Below are positions 39,828 through 49,892 of a stretch of DNA of 64,000 nt, piece by piece. A program made the position numbers and the translations under genes. The stretch covers positions 838,177-902,176 of the forward strand of contig NZ_CP044535.1 of NCBI RefSeq assembly GCF_008931845.1, given 5' to 3'. Source of the DNA: Borrelia maritima (GTDB lineage Bacteria > Spirochaetota > Spirochaetia > Borreliales > Borreliaceae). The notes beneath the pieces were generated by a model. That model did no database searches, was not told the origin of the DNA, and saw nothing but the letters and a program-made list of their open reading frames with translations. Each line of letters starts with the position of its first letter. Position 1 is the first letter of the stretch.

Positions 39828-40652
39828 TTAGGTTTGAATATTTGAAGCTAGTTTTGCTATAAAGTTTTCAACACTAGATTTTTGAATATTAAATTCTATT
39901 TCTACTGTATTTTGATCTTTTATTGTGGCCTTTATTTGGCTTGATATTGCGAGATTAGTTGTGCTTGCCAAGATAGTTGGAATTAACTTTTTTGACAATA
40001 TTTTTAGTATTGAAGGGTTATTTGTTTTAATCAGGGATTTAAAAATATATTCGGTTTGATTTAGGCTGTTTACAGACATAGTTCCATTGCTAAAGGGGAT
40101 TAAATTTTTGCTATTTACCATTTGGTTTGGGAGTAGTAATGTTGCATCTTGAATCAAAAAAAACATTTCATTTTTTTCTAATTCCTCAATGTATTTTGTT
40201 GTTAGTATGTTATTGTCTTTTAAGGTTTGATCTTTTTGGTTTATTGTAATGTTAGTTCTAGCTTTGTTTGGGGTAATGTATATGTTTGAATTTTTAAGTT
40301 TCCATTTTGGATTTGTAAGTATATTGCCTATTGATTCTACATTTCTGTTTTTATGAATTCCCCAAAAAATATCTTTTGGGAAATTCCCCATTACTAGTAG
40401 GGCAAAGTCGTTATTTTCTTTTTTATAGCTGAAGTATAAATCGCTTATAAGTCTTAAAGCAGACTTATATTTAGGGCTTAAAGAGTTGTAAATAGATCTG
40501 TTTTTAATTAAATTTACATGTGCATATAAATTTGCGTCAGGCAAAAGTTCCATTAAGTAATTTATATTTTGTTTTGGAGGATTGTAAGGTAGACTAGCAC
40601 ATCCTGTTATGAGGCATGAAATAGTAATTATTTTTGTTAACATTTTTAACAT
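39828..40652 (-). CDS. Putative lipoprotein of unknown function
   Basis: The first 18 residues form a lipoprotein signal peptide ending SCLITGCAS (Cys18 in the lipobox LITGC). The remaining 255 or so residues have no family I recognise. A small [14 protein letters not shown] segment near residue 90 and many Asn/Lys/Thr residues are visible. It is the last gene on the minus-strand run pgm-clpA-ileS. Its start overlaps the end of ileS by 7 bases. A start at the fourth codon (ATG at 40643) would avoid the overlap. Confidence 0.72.
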   Translation of the reverse strand: MLKMLTKIITISCLITGCASLPYNPPKQNINYLMELLPDANLYAHVNLIKNRSIYNSLSPKYKSALRLISDLYFSYKKENNDFALLVMGNFPKDIFWGIHKNRNVESIGNILTNPKWKLKNSNIYITPNKARTNITINQKDQTLKDNNILTTKYIEELEKNEMFFLIQDATLLLPNQMVNSKNLIPFSNGTMSVNSLNQTEYIFKSLIKTNNPSILKILSKKLIPTILASTTNLAISSQIKATIKDQNTVEIEFNIQKSSVENFIAKLASNIQT

Positions 40653-43600
40653 TTTTCAATTCCTATTATTGTACATGTTTCATCGTCAAGGTTTATTTTT
40701 TTTTCTAGCTTACTTTTACTTGATATGATATTTAAGGCTAATGTTTCGGTTTTAATATATTTTTCAAATTTATTTAGCATTTCTTTCAATGTTGCATTAC
40801 TTTCTATATATAAGTTTATTCTATCACTAACATCCAAATTTTTTTCCTTTCTTAAATTTTGGATTTGTCTTACTAATTCTCTTGTAAGTCCCTCTAAGTG
40901 CAATTCTTTAGTGATTAGTGAGTCTATTCCTATTGTAATAGATTCTTCATTTATTACTTTCAAGTTTTCTTTTTCTTCTCTCTCTAATATTATATCATTT
41001 AATGATAAATAATGCTTTGTGTTAGCTACTTTTACTTCGTAAGGCATTCCATTTATTATTTTTATTATGTCTTCATTTTTTAGCTTGCTAATTTCGGTAG
41101 ACACCGTTTTCATATCTTTTCCAAGCTTTTTGCCAAGTTCTTTAAAGTTTGCTTTTGCTTTGTAAGTTATAAGCTCCTCTTCGTTAGATTTTATTTTCAT
41201 TTCTTTTGCATTTATTTCATCTAATATTATTTCTTGCATTTCTATTAACATATTTTGTTCATTTTGATTTTTTGTAACAATATATATTGTACTAATAGGC
41301 ATTCGTATTTTTATATTATGCAATGATCTGAGTGATCTTGCCATTGAAGTTATTTTTCTTGCAAGATTTATTTTCTCTTCGATTGTTTTGTTGATGAAAT
41401 TTTCATTTGCTTTTGGATAATCGTTCAGGTGTATTGATTGTTTATCTTCATCGGTTTTTAAATTTTGATAAATTTCTTCTGTTATAAATGGAATAAAGGG
41501 TGCAAGTAAAATCATTAAGGTTTTGATTGCATAATATAATGTTTCGTAGGCATCATTTTTGTCTTTATCATTTTCTGATTTCCAAAATCTTCTTCTTGAT
41601 CTTCTTATATACCAATTATTTAATTTATCTATAAATTCAAGTAAAGATTCTATTGATTTTGTTAAATTGTATTTATCTATTTCTATATTTAGTATTTTTT
41701 TTAGACTTTCAAGTTCGCTTATGATCCATTTGTCAAGGTTATTATTTTTAATTAAGCTGAGATTTTTTGGAGGTTTAAATTTATCAATTATTGCATAAGT
41801 TGTGAAAAAGGAGTAAGCATTCCAAATAGGTATTATTATATTTTTAAGAACGTCTCTTACTCCATTGTCGCTATATTTTAGATCATCAGCTTTGACTACA
41901 GGACTCATTATTAAATAAAGTCTTAAGGCATCAGCTCCAAAGGTGTTTATTACTTCCATTGGGTCTGTATAATTTTTAAAGGATTTTGACATTTTTCTTC
42001 CATCGCTTGAAAGCACAAGTCCATTGACAATGACGTTTTTAAATGCTGTGTTTTCAAAAAGAGAAGTTCCTAGAATTGTAAGAGTGTAAAACCAACCTCT
42101 TGTTTGATCTAAACCTTCTGCAATAAAGTCAGCAGGAAATACATTTTTAAAATTACTTTCGTTTGTGAATGGATAATGATTGCTTGCGTAAGGCATTGCT
42201 CCAGATTCAAACCAACAATCTAGAACTTCGCTTGTTCTGATAAATGTGCCACCGTCTTTGCTTGGCCAGGTTATTTTATCTACTTCATCTTTGTGTAAGT
42301 CTTCGATTTTTTGACCAGATAGTTCTTCAAGCTCTTTTTTTGATCCAACGCAAATTTTTTTTCCTGTTTTTGAGCATATCCAAATTGGAATTGGATTTCC
42401 CCAAAATCTGTTTCTGCTTATTGCCCAATCTTTTGCATTTTCTAGCCATTTTCCAAATCTTCCTTTTTTTAAATGAGCTGGCATCCAATTAATTTTTTCA
42501 TTTATTTCTAAAAGCCTGGTTTTTATTTTTTCTACATTTACAAACCACGAGCTTATTGGTCTGTAAATAATTGGGCAGTTTGTTCTGTAGCAAAATGGAT
42601 ATCTGTGCAGATAATTTTCTCTTTTGAATAAAAAATTGCGCAATTTTAAGTTTTCTATTATTTTTTTATCAGCATCTTTTACATAAAGCCCTTTAAAATC
42701 TTTCACCTGATTTGTAAATTTACATTCAGCATCTAAGGGATCTATTATATCGACATTTGTATTATTTTTAAGTATTTTGTAGTCTTCTTCTCCGTAGGGA
42801 GCAATATGAACAATTCCTGTTCCGTCGTCAGTTGTAATATAATCGGCTGTATGGACTTTAAAAGCTCCTTTATCTTTTTGTTCTAAAAAGTAGTTAAAAA
42901 TAGGTTCATATTCTATGCTTTCAAGTTTGCTTCCTTTAAATTTTTCTATAATGGTATATGAATTCTCATCATTATAATAGCTATTAATCTTTTTTGATCC
43001 AAGTATTAAAATCTCTTCTCTTTTTTTGTCGAAAATTTTGGAATATTCTATTTCTTGTCCTACTGCAATTCCAAGGTTTGAGGGCAATGTCCAAGGGGTG
43101 GTTGTCCATGCTAGTAGATATTCGTTTTTATCTTTTATTTTGAATTTTATTGTTAATGATGGATCATTAACTTCTTTATATTCTCCAAGATTCACTTCGA
43201 AGTTTGAAAGCGGAGTTGCAAGCTTTGGGGAATAAGGTAGTACATAATAACTTTCGTATATTAAACCTTTGTTATAAAGATTTTTAAATACCCACCACAC
43301 AGATTCCATGAAGCTTATATCCATGGTTTTGTAGCCTTTTTCAAAATCTACCCATCTTCCAAGCCTTAAGATTATATTTTTCCATTCTTCTGTATATCTA
43401 AGTACTATTTTTCTACATTCTTTGTTAAAATTTTCAATACCATAATTTTCTATTTCATATTTACCAGAAATTCCCAATTTTTTTTCTACTTCGTATTCAA
43501 CGGGTAGCCCATGAGTATCCCACCCAAAATTTCTTTTAACATATTTACCTTGCATTGTTTGGTATCTTGGAATTATGTCTTTTATTGTGTTTGGAACAAA

Positions 43601-43774
43601 ATGTCCGAAATGGGGAAGTCCTGTTGCAAAAGGCGGTCCGTCATAAAATGTAAATTCTTCACATCCTTTTCTTTGTTCCATTGATTTTTCAAAGATCTTA
43701 TTGTCATTCCAAAATTTTAATATTTTTTCTTCTATTTTGGGAAAATTTGTCTTGGTTTCTACTTTTTTAAACAT
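40646..43774 (-). CDS. ileS: Isoleucyl-tRNA synthetase, eukaryote-like (IleRS2) type
   Basis: IleRS charges tRNA-Ile. The 1042-residue protein has the class I signatures [12 protein letters not shown] (HIGH motif near 50-61) and [12 protein letters not shown] (KMSKS near 600). The editing region lies between them (about 200-390). The N-terminal signature [16 protein letters not shown] is the form found in eukaryotic and IleRS2 enzymes, unlike the bacterial DGPPYANGxxHxGH. The length and lack of the C-terminal zinc domain of typical bacterial IleRS also fit. IleRS2 enzymes are typically less sensitive to mupirocin. Confidence 0.95.
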   Translation of the reverse strand: MFKKVETKTNFPKIEEKILKFWNDNKIFEKSMEQRKGCEEFTFYDGPPFATGLPHFGHFVPNTIKDIIPRYQTMQGKYVKRNFGWDTHGLPVEYEVEKKLGISGKYEIENYGIENFNKECRKIVLRYTEEWKNIILRLGRWVDFEKGYKTMDISFMESVWWVFKNLYNKGLIYESYYVLPYSPKLATPLSNFEVNLGEYKEVNDPSLTIKFKIKDKNEYLLAWTTTPWTLPSNLGIAVGQEIEYSKIFDKKREEILILGSKKINSYYNDENSYTIIEKFKGSKLESIEYEPIFNYFLEQKDKGAFKVHTADYITTDDGTGIVHIAPYGEEDYKILKNNTNVDIIDPLDAECKFTNQVKDFKGLYVKDADKKIIENLKLRNFLFKRENYLHRYPFCYRTNCPIIYRPISSWFVNVEKIKTRLLEINEKINWMPAHLKKGRFGKWLENAKDWAISRNRFWGNPIPIWICSKTGKKICVGSKKELEELSGQKIEDLHKDEVDKITWPSKDGGTFIRTSEVLDCWFESGAMPYASNHYPFTNESNFKNVFPADFIAEGLDQTRGWFYTLTILGTSLFENTAFKNVIVNGLVLSSDGRKMSKSFKNYTDPMEVINTFGADALRLYLIMSPVVKADDLKYSDNGVRDVLKNIIIPIWNAYSFFTTYAIIDKFKPPKNLSLIKNNNLDKWIISELESLKKILNIEIDKYNLTKSIESLLEFIDKLNNWYIRRSRRRFWKSENDKDKNDAYETLYYAIKTLMILLAPFIPFITEEIYQNLKTDEDKQSIHLNDYPKANENFINKTIEEKINLARKITSMARSLRSLHNIKIRMPISTIYIVTKNQNEQNMLIEMQEIILDEINAKEMKIKSNEEELITYKAKANFKELGKKLGKDMKTVSTEISKLKNEDIIKIINGMPYEVKVANTKHYLSLNDIILEREEKENLKVINEESITIGIDSLITKELHLEGLTRELVRQIQNLRKEKNLDVSDRINLYIESNATLKEMLNKFEKYIKTETLALNIISSKSKLEKKINLDDETCTIIGIEKC

Positions 43775-43795
43775 ATTGAATATTGTAATTCTCCT

Positions 43796-46042
43796 TTATT
43801 CTGCTATTATGGTTTCTTTTTCTAAATAAATTGTTATTTTATTTATGTTTTGATTTTCAGATATTTTGGTGATAATATTTTCTTCTATTTTTTCTTTTAT
43901 TGCAGCAATTACGCTTCTTGCTCCTGAATTTTTTTTATAGTATTTTGTAGCTATAAATTTGTTAATATCTTTTTTTATTTCTATTTCAATTCCTTTAGAG
44001 TTAAATTTTGTCTTAAGAGCATTTAAGTAGTTTTTGCAAATTTCTTCTATATTGTCCTTTGTAAGGACATTTAGGATGATTTTTTTTTGAATTCTGTCTA
44101 AAAGGGATAGCTTAAATCTTTTTTCAAGATCTTGTTTTATTTCTTTTTTAAGGGTTTCTGTTTCTGGACTTTTTTGTTGATTTTTATTAAATCCAATATT
44201 ATTTTCTCCAAGAAGCATTTTAGATCCAACGTTTGTAGTCATTATTATAATTGTGTTTTTAAATAGTATTTTATCTTCTTTGCTATCAATAAGTTCTCCA
44301 TTTTCAAGCATTTGACTTATGAGGTTTAATATAGAGGTGTGGGCATTTTCGATGTTTTCAAACAATATTAAAGTTTCAAATGAATGTTTTAATTTATTTA
44401 TTAGGATGCCTCCATCAGAGTAACCCACGTATCCCGGATTTGTGCCGATTAATTTTGAAATAGAGCTTTCTTCTTTATAATCTGACATATCTAATTTTAA
44501 TACTGAATTTTGATCCTTGATAATTTTTTTAGATAGTTCATCAATCAAAATGGTTTTTCCACACCCATTTGCTCCTATTAATAGTATCGAAGTTAAAGGC
44601 TTAGAATCATCATTAAGTTCAAGTTTAACTTTAATAATTTCTTTAATAAGTTCGCCTACCGCATCTTTTTGTCCGATCACTTTTTGATTGATTTTGCTCT
44701 CTATTTCTTTTAGTTCTAAAATTTCTTCTTTTATGCTATTTGTTGTTTTAATAGATAGTATTTCATTTATTGCTTTTTGTACATCATTCGATGTTACAAT
44801 ATTGTCTTTTGTAGGTTCTTCCTTTTTAATTGCGCCGGCAATATCTATTATATCTATTGCCTTATCTGGAAATCTTTTATTTATTAGATATTTGGATGAA
44901 AGTTTTACTATATTTATAAGTGCATTTTTTTCATAGATCACTCCATGATAGTCTTCGAAATTTTTTGCAATATTTTTGATTATTTTTAGTGTATCTTTTT
45001 CATCAGGCTCTCTTACAGTAATTGTTTGAAATCTTCTGGCAAATGCTTTGTCTTTTGAAATGTATTTTCGGTATTCACTGTAAGTGGTTGCGCCAATAAT
45101 TTGTATTTCGGCTTTAGAAAGTGATGGTTTTAATATATTTGATGCATCAAGAGCTCCTTCGGAGTTTCCAGCGCCTATTAGGGTGTGTATTTCATCAATA
45201 AATATGATTGTGTTTTTATTTTTTTCAATATACTTAATTATATTGTTTAAACGGTCTTCAAACTCACCCCTATATTTTGTTCCCGATACCAAGTTTGAAA
45301 CTTGAAGCATTAAAATTGTTTTGTTTTGTAGTTTGCTGTTTATTTTTTTTTGTACTATACTTGAGGCAAGTCCTTCAACTATTGCTGTTTTTCCTACACC
45401 AGGTTCACCTATTAGCATTGCGCTATTTTTGTTTCTTCTCAAGAGTATATTTGTAAGAGTTTTAATCTCTTCTTCTCTTCCAATCAAAGGGTCTAATTTT
45501 TTATCTTTTGCAAGTGCTGTTAAATTTTTGACATACTTTCCAATTTCAAATTGTTCATTTTCAAGTCGTATTTCTTCATCAAATTCTTTGTAAGTTTCAA
45601 TTAATCTTATTTTATTTTTTTCCATGTACTCTAAAATATTTTGATCTTTAAAGTCGAAGCTAGATTTACTTAGTTTGTACTTTTTTAAAAGTTTTTTATT
45701 TTTTAATATTTGATAAAAAATTTCTTTTGCTCCTATTAAGGATTTATATTTAAATTCCTTTTTAGCTTCTTTTATAAGGGCAAAGATTTCTTTATTGATT
45801 TTTGGAATAATTATCTCATTTTTTTCTATTAAAATTTTTTCTAATTTATCTATTTCAAATATAGCTTCTTGTTTAATATTTTTTAAAGTTTTAGTATCTA
45901 TAAATTTTATTTCAGATTTTTTAGGAGTTGTAATTATAGACATTAATAAATGCCAAATTGAAACTTCTTTATTTTTATTTTTTCTTGCAATTTCTTTTGA
46001 ATCTATTTCTACTAAATTTATTAAATTTTCTGTTATGTTAAT
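43796..46042 (-). CDS. clpA: ClpA-type AAA+ chaperone ATPase with proposed ATT start
   Basis: Two AAA+ modules are visible: GEPGVGKTAIVEGLA with IIFIDEIHTLIGAG, and GANGCGKTILIDELS with a LILFENIENAH Walker B. No long M-domain separates them, so the architecture is ClpA-like, not ClpC-like. A ClpP-binding loop is suggested by NNIGFNKNQQ. Borrelia annotations I recall call it clpC. The first ATG (45943) sits inside a Clp N-domain motif (IWHLLMSII). The same frame continues upstream for 33 codons to an ATT at 46042, with GGAG 10 bases ahead, and restores the N-domain helix. No ATG, GTG or TTG is present in that extension. I use ATT as the start (748 residues). Confidence 0.82.
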   Translation of the reverse strand: MNITENLINLVEIDSKEIARKNKNKEVSIWHLLMSIITTPKKSEIKFIDTKTLKNIKQEAIFEIDKLEKILIEKNEIIIPKINKEIFALIKEAKKEFKYKSLIGAKEIFYQILKNKKLLKKYKLSKSSFDFKDQNILEYMEKNKIRLIETYKEFDEEIRLENEQFEIGKYVKNLTALAKDKKLDPLIGREEEIKTLTNILLRRNKNSAMLIGEPGVGKTAIVEGLASSIVQKKINSKLQNKTILMLQVSNLVSGTKYRGEFEDRLNNIIKYIEKNKNTIIFIDEIHTLIGAGNSEGALDASNILKPSLSKAEIQIIGATTYSEYRKYISKDKAFARRFQTITVREPDEKDTLKIIKNIAKNFEDYHGVIYEKNALINIVKLSSKYLINKRFPDKAIDIIDIAGAIKKEEPTKDNIVTSNDVQKAINEILSIKTTNSIKEEILELKEIESKINQKVIGQKDAVGELIKEIIKVKLELNDDSKPLTSILLIGANGCGKTILIDELSKKIIKDQNSVLKLDMSDYKEESSISKLIGTNPGYVGYSDGGILINKLKHSFETLILFENIENAHTSILNLISQMLENGELIDSKEDKILFKNTIIIMTTNVGSKMLLGENNIGFNKNQQKSPETETLKKEIKQDLEKRFKLSLLDRIQKKIILNVLTKDNIEEICKNYLNALKTKFNSKGIEIEIKKDINKFIATKYYKKNSGARSVIAAIKEKIEENIITKISENQNINKITIYLEKETIIAE

Positions 46043-47747
46043 ATTTGTTTATCTCCATAGTTATTGCATTTATTATACCAAATATTTTATCTTTTTCCTT
46101 ATATTTTAGCTTTACAGATATGTAAAATTTAATTTTTGGTTCTGTTCCAGAGGGTCTTACGGTTATTGCAATTTCGTTTTCAAGTATAAATTTTATTGCA
46201 TTTGTAGGATATTTATATTCTTTGATTTCTGAAATTTCTTTTTTAAAATTAATCTGTTTAAGAGTTTTGTAGTCCAATTTTTCAATTATTTTAATTCCTG
46301 CGAATTGCATTTTTTCTTCTTTTCTTAGCTTTAACATTAGCGCTTCTCTTTGGATTTCTCCATCAGCCCCTTTAAAGTTTTTTTCTATATTGATTTCTTC
46401 ATAATATCCAAATTCTTTGTATATCTTTTCAAGATAGTTTTTAATTGTTTGATTTTTGGCTTTTAAATCAAGCGCTAAAGAGCAAATCCCCTTCATGGCT
46501 GAAAATGCATCCTTGTCTCTAACTTTTCCCCCTATTAGGTATCCGTGACTTTCTTCGCATGCAAAAGCAAATTTTTTATTTGGTTCATTTTTTTCCAATT
46601 CATCAATTAAGCTTCCTATCCATTTAAATCCTGTGTAAGTTCTAAAAATTTGAGAACCATATTTTTTTGCAATTTTTTCTAGCATTGGTGTTGTTACAAA
46701 CGATGATATTACAAATGTATTTTCAGGATTTATTTCTTTTGAGAGTATATAGTCCATTAAAATGCATGATATTTGATTTCCATTTAATAATATCCATTCC
46801 TTTTGGTCTTTAAATGCAATCCCTATTCTGTCAGCATCTGGATCTGTTGCAAATGCAATGTCACAATCTTCTTTTTTTGCAAGTTTTATTACCTTAAGCA
46901 TTGATGTTTTTTTTTCCGGATTAGGATATCTTATTGTTGGAAAATCAGGATTTGGCATTATTTGACTTTTTTCTAAAAAAAGCTGTATTTTGCTATTTGC
47001 AAAGAGTTCTTTTATTATGGTCCCTCCGGTACCATGTAGTGCCGTGTAGGCTACTTTTAAGTTTGTTTTTTTACTGTTCTTTTCAAAATCAGGGAATTCT
47101 TTGTTTATTGTTTTTATATACTCTTTGTCTATTTCATTACCGAGTTCTTTGATGATTTTTTTTTCAATGCCTTCTTTTATGGTGATTGTATTTATTATGT
47201 TTTTTACTTTTTTAATTTCATCAGTTATTAATGTGTCATGAGGTGGCATCATTTGTACTCCACCTTTCCAGTATGCTTTATAGCCATTATATTCTTTTGA
47301 ATTATGACTTGCTGTTATCATAACTCCAACATCACAGTCAAATTTTCTTATTGTATAAGACAATTGGGGGGTAGGCCTTAGGCTTTTGTATATATATGTT
47401 TCAAAATTATTTGAGGCAAAAATTTGAGCAGCATTGTAAGCAAATTCTTTTGAAAAATATCTTGAATCATAACTTATTGCAACTTTAGGTTTTTTATTGA
47501 TTTTAAGTACATAGTTGGATATTCCTTGGCTTATTTTTTTTACATTATGCGTGTTTATGTAGCATGTTCCAGCTCCAATGATTCCCCTCATACCAGCAGT
47601 GCCAAATTCTAAGTCTTTGTAAAATCTGTTTAGAATTTCTGTTGAATTATTTGTTCTTAGAATTTTTTTTGCTTCTTCTTTAAAATAAACATCTTCTTCT
47701 AGAAGAATGTAATTTTCCAATTTTTTTTTGGCGTCGATTTTTTGCAT
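46038..47747 (-). CDS. Phosphoglucomutase/phosphomannomutase
   Basis: The 569-residue protein belongs to the alpha-D-phosphohexomutase superfamily, which interconverts sugar 1- and 6-phosphates. Motifs: active-site Ser in GVMITASHNSKEYNGYK (near 140), metal-binding DPDADRIGIAF (near 295), sugar-binding EESHGYLIGG (near 390) and phosphate-binding RPSGTEPKIKF (near 537). The length favours the larger PGM-type form. The gene is the first of the minus-strand cluster and has AAGGA upstream of its ATG at 47747. Glucose versus mannose preference cannot be read from sequence. Confidence 0.92.
   Translation of the reverse strand: MQKIDAKKKLENYILLEEDVYFKEEAKKILRTNNSTEILNRFYKDLEFGTAGMRGIIGAGTCYINTHNVKKISQGISNYVLKINKKPKVAISYDSRYFSKEFAYNAAQIFASNNFETYIYKSLRPTPQLSYTIRKFDCDVGVMITASHNSKEYNGYKAYWKGGVQMMPPHDTLITDEIKKVKNIINTITIKEGIEKKIIKELGNEIDKEYIKTINKEFPDFEKNSKKTNLKVAYTALHGTGGTIIKELFANSKIQLFLEKSQIMPNPDFPTIRYPNPEKKTSMLKVIKLAKKEDCDIAFATDPDADRIGIAFKDQKEWILLNGNQISCILMDYILSKEINPENTFVISSFVTTPMLEKIAKKYGSQIFRTYTGFKWIGSLIDELEKNEPNKKFAFACEESHGYLIGGKVRDKDAFSAMKGICSLALDLKAKNQTIKNYLEKIYKEFGYYEEINIEKNFKGADGEIQREALMLKLRKEEKMQFAGIKIIEKLDYKTLKQINFKKEISEIKEYKYPTNAIKFILENEIAITVRPSGTEPKIKFYISVKLKYKEKDKIFGIINAITMEINKY
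46040..46056 (-). promoter_or_regulatory. Ribosome-binding site and ATT start proposed for the ClpA-type gene
   Basis: On the minus strand GGAG (46056-46053) precedes ATT (46042-46040) with 10 bases between. The ATT overlaps the last base of the pgm stop codon (46040-46038), which would couple translation of the two genes. A rare ATT start usually limits expression in bacteria. It is the only plausible start that gives a complete N-domain. Confidence 0.6.
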
Positions 47748-47814
47748 GAGTTATCCTTTTATTTTTTCAAACAAAGATTAATTAAATTATATTGATTTAT
47801 AATGAATTATATAC

Positions 47815-47843
47815 TTGATATAGAATTTATTATTAGATATTTT
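47815..47843 (+). promoter_or_regulatory. Possible promoter for uvrB-uvrA-lptD
   Basis: TTGATA (47815-47820) and TATTTT (47838-47843) are 17 bases apart in the 131-bp divergent gap between pgm and uvrB. The -10 matches four of six positions. A transcript would start near 47850 with a leader of about 28 bases. I see no SOS-box-like palindrome here. Confidence 0.4.
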
Positions 47844-47878
47844 ATAAGAATGCGTATTAAATTTTGGTCGTTAAATTA

Positions 47879-49876
47879 ATGATAGATTTTTTTTTGAAGT
47901 CGGAATATCTTCCTGCTGGTGATCAACCAAAAGCAATAAAAGAGATTAAAAATTCTATTTTGCTTGGGAATAAGTATCAAACATTAAAAGGCGTTACAGG
48001 GAGTGGAAAAACTTTTACAATTGCAAATATAATTAAAGACCTAAATAGGCCTGCTTTAGTTGTCAGTCATAATAAAACATTAGCAGCGCAACTTTATAGG
48101 GAGTTTAAAGATTTTTTCCCAAACAATGCTGTTGAATATTTTGTTTCTTATTATGATTACTACCAGCCCGAATCATATGTTCCTTCAAAGGATTTATTTA
48201 TTGAAAAAGAAGCTACTATTAATGCTGAGATAGAAATAAAGCGAATAAGGACTGTAACGTCTCTTGCTAAAAGACGAGATGTCATTGTTGTTGCAACGGT
48301 ATCTTCAATTTATGCTCTTGGGTCTCCAGATTTTTTCAAAAAATCAGCGCGAGAATTTTTTGTAGGCCAAAAAATTTCCATTAAAGAAATATCAGATATT
48401 TTTGTAGAGCTTTATTATGAGAGAACTTTAATGAATCTAGAAAGAGATAAATTTTCGATTAAGGGAGATATTATTGAAATTTGGCCTAGCAGTGAGCACG
48501 GAGAATTTGCGTATCGAATTTGTTTGGATTTTGATGAAATTGTTAAAATATACAGAATTAGTTCATTTTCTAAAAAAAATTTAGGAGCTACAAATAGTTT
48601 TACTCTTTTTGCTAAATCTTATTTTGTAATTCCTTATAACAACGTATTGGAGGCAATCCCTAAGATATCTCATGATTTAGATCTTCAATGTCAATATTTT
48701 AAAAATAATGGCAGGCTTGTAGAGGCCGAGAGACTTAGACAGAGGGTAGAGTATGATTTGGAAATGCTTAGAGAAACGGGATTTTGTTCAGGCATTGAAA
48801 ATTATTCTAAATATTTTTTGAGTGGAAGTACAATGGAGAGACCTTATTGTCTTTTTGACTTTTTCCCGAAAGATTACTTATTATTTGTAGATGAATCTCA
48901 CGTTACATTGCCACAATTTAGGGGGATGTATAATGGAGATCATTCTAGAAAATTAAATCTTGTTAACTTTGGATTTAGACTTCCTGCAGCGCTTGAAAAT
49001 AGGCCTCTTAAATATGATGAATTTGACACATTAATTAATCAGGTTGTGTTTGTGTCTGCAACTCCAGGCCTTGAAGAGAGTGAAAAGAGTAGCGTGGTTG
49101 TTGATCAAATAATTCGTCCCACAGGCCTTGTTGATCCAGAAATTATTACCAGGCATTCTTATGGACAAATGGAAGATCTTTATAGTGAGATTCAAAAAAG
49201 AGTAGCTCTTAAAGAGCGAGTTTTAATTACTACTTTGACAAAAAAAATGTCTGAGGATTTAACTGAATATTTAGCAAGTCTTGGGGTAAAAGCAAAATAT
49301 TTACATTCAGAACTTGACACTCTTGAAAGAGTAGAAGTTATTTCATTGCTTAGAAAATCTGAAATTGATGTTATTGTTGGCATTAACCTGCTTAGAGAGG
49401 GTTTAGATATTCCAGAAGTATCTCTTGTTGCAATACTAGATGCCGATAAAGTTGGATTTTTAAGATCTACTACTTCATTAATACAAACAATTGGTAGGGC
49501 TGCTAGAAATTCTAATGGACTTGTAATAATGTATTACGACAAAATAAGTGTGGCTATGCAGGAGGCAATTGAGGAGACTAATAGAAGACGTCAAATTCAG
49601 ATCGATTATAATAAAAAAAATAATATTACTCCCAAGACAATTGTTAAGAAGATTCAAAATATTTTAGAAAAAGAGCTTAATAATAAAAATAAAAATATTA
49701 GCTATGACTTTGAAAAAATTATTTTTGGGGGGAGATTGTCTAAAAAAAAGCTTATTGATAAGCTTAAATTTGAGCTAGAAGAAGCTGTTAATGATGAAAG
49801 ATTTGAAGATGCAATTGTTTTAAGAGATAAAATAAAAGAGATTAGTGGCAAAATTAGTATGACTCGCAATAAATAA
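47879..49876 (+). CDS. uvrB: Excinuclease ABC subunit B (UvrB)
   Basis: UvrB is the damage-verifying ATPase of nucleotide excision repair. The 665-residue protein has the typical start ([16 protein letters not shown]), the P-loop [13 protein letters not shown] (near 34-46), the beta-hairpin region [25 protein letters not shown], and the helicase motif QTIGRAARN. It ends with the UvrC-binding helix ([19 protein letters not shown]). The frame extends to a TTG at 47864, but the ATG at 47879 gives the family N-terminus. uvrA follows after 16 bases. Confidence 0.96.
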   Translation: MIDFFLKSEYLPAGDQPKAIKEIKNSILLGNKYQTLKGVTGSGKTFTIANIIKDLNRPALVVSHNKTLAAQLYREFKDFFPNNAVEYFVSYYDYYQPESYVPSKDLFIEKEATINAEIEIKRIRTVTSLAKRRDVIVVATVSSIYALGSPDFFKKSAREFFVGQKISIKEISDIFVELYYERTLMNLERDKFSIKGDIIEIWPSSEHGEFAYRICLDFDEIVKIYRISSFSKKNLGATNSFTLFAKSYFVIPYNNVLEAIPKISHDLDLQCQYFKNNGRLVEAERLRQRVEYDLEMLRETGFCSGIENYSKYFLSGSTMERPYCLFDFFPKDYLLFVDESHVTLPQFRGMYNGDHSRKLNLVNFGFRLPAALENRPLKYDEFDTLINQVVFVSATPGLEESEKSSVVVDQIIRPTGLVDPEIITRHSYGQMEDLYSEIQKRVALKERVLITTLTKKMSEDLTEYLASLGVKAKYLHSELDTLERVEVISLLRKSEIDVIVGINLLREGLDIPEVSLVAILDADKVGFLRSTTSLIQTIGRAARNSNGLVIMYYDKISVAMQEAIEETNRRRQIQIDYNKKNNITPKTIVKKIQNILEKELNNKNKNISYDFEKIIFGGRLSKKKLIDKLKFELEEAVNDERFEDAIVLRDKIKEISGKISMTRNK

Positions 49877-49892
49877 AAGAGAGGTGTAATCC

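Noticed and set aside
47748..47878. SOS (LexA) box upstream of uvrB
   Set aside because: No CTG-N10-CAG or GAAC-N4-GTTC palindrome is present. Borrelia is also not known to have a classical LexA response.
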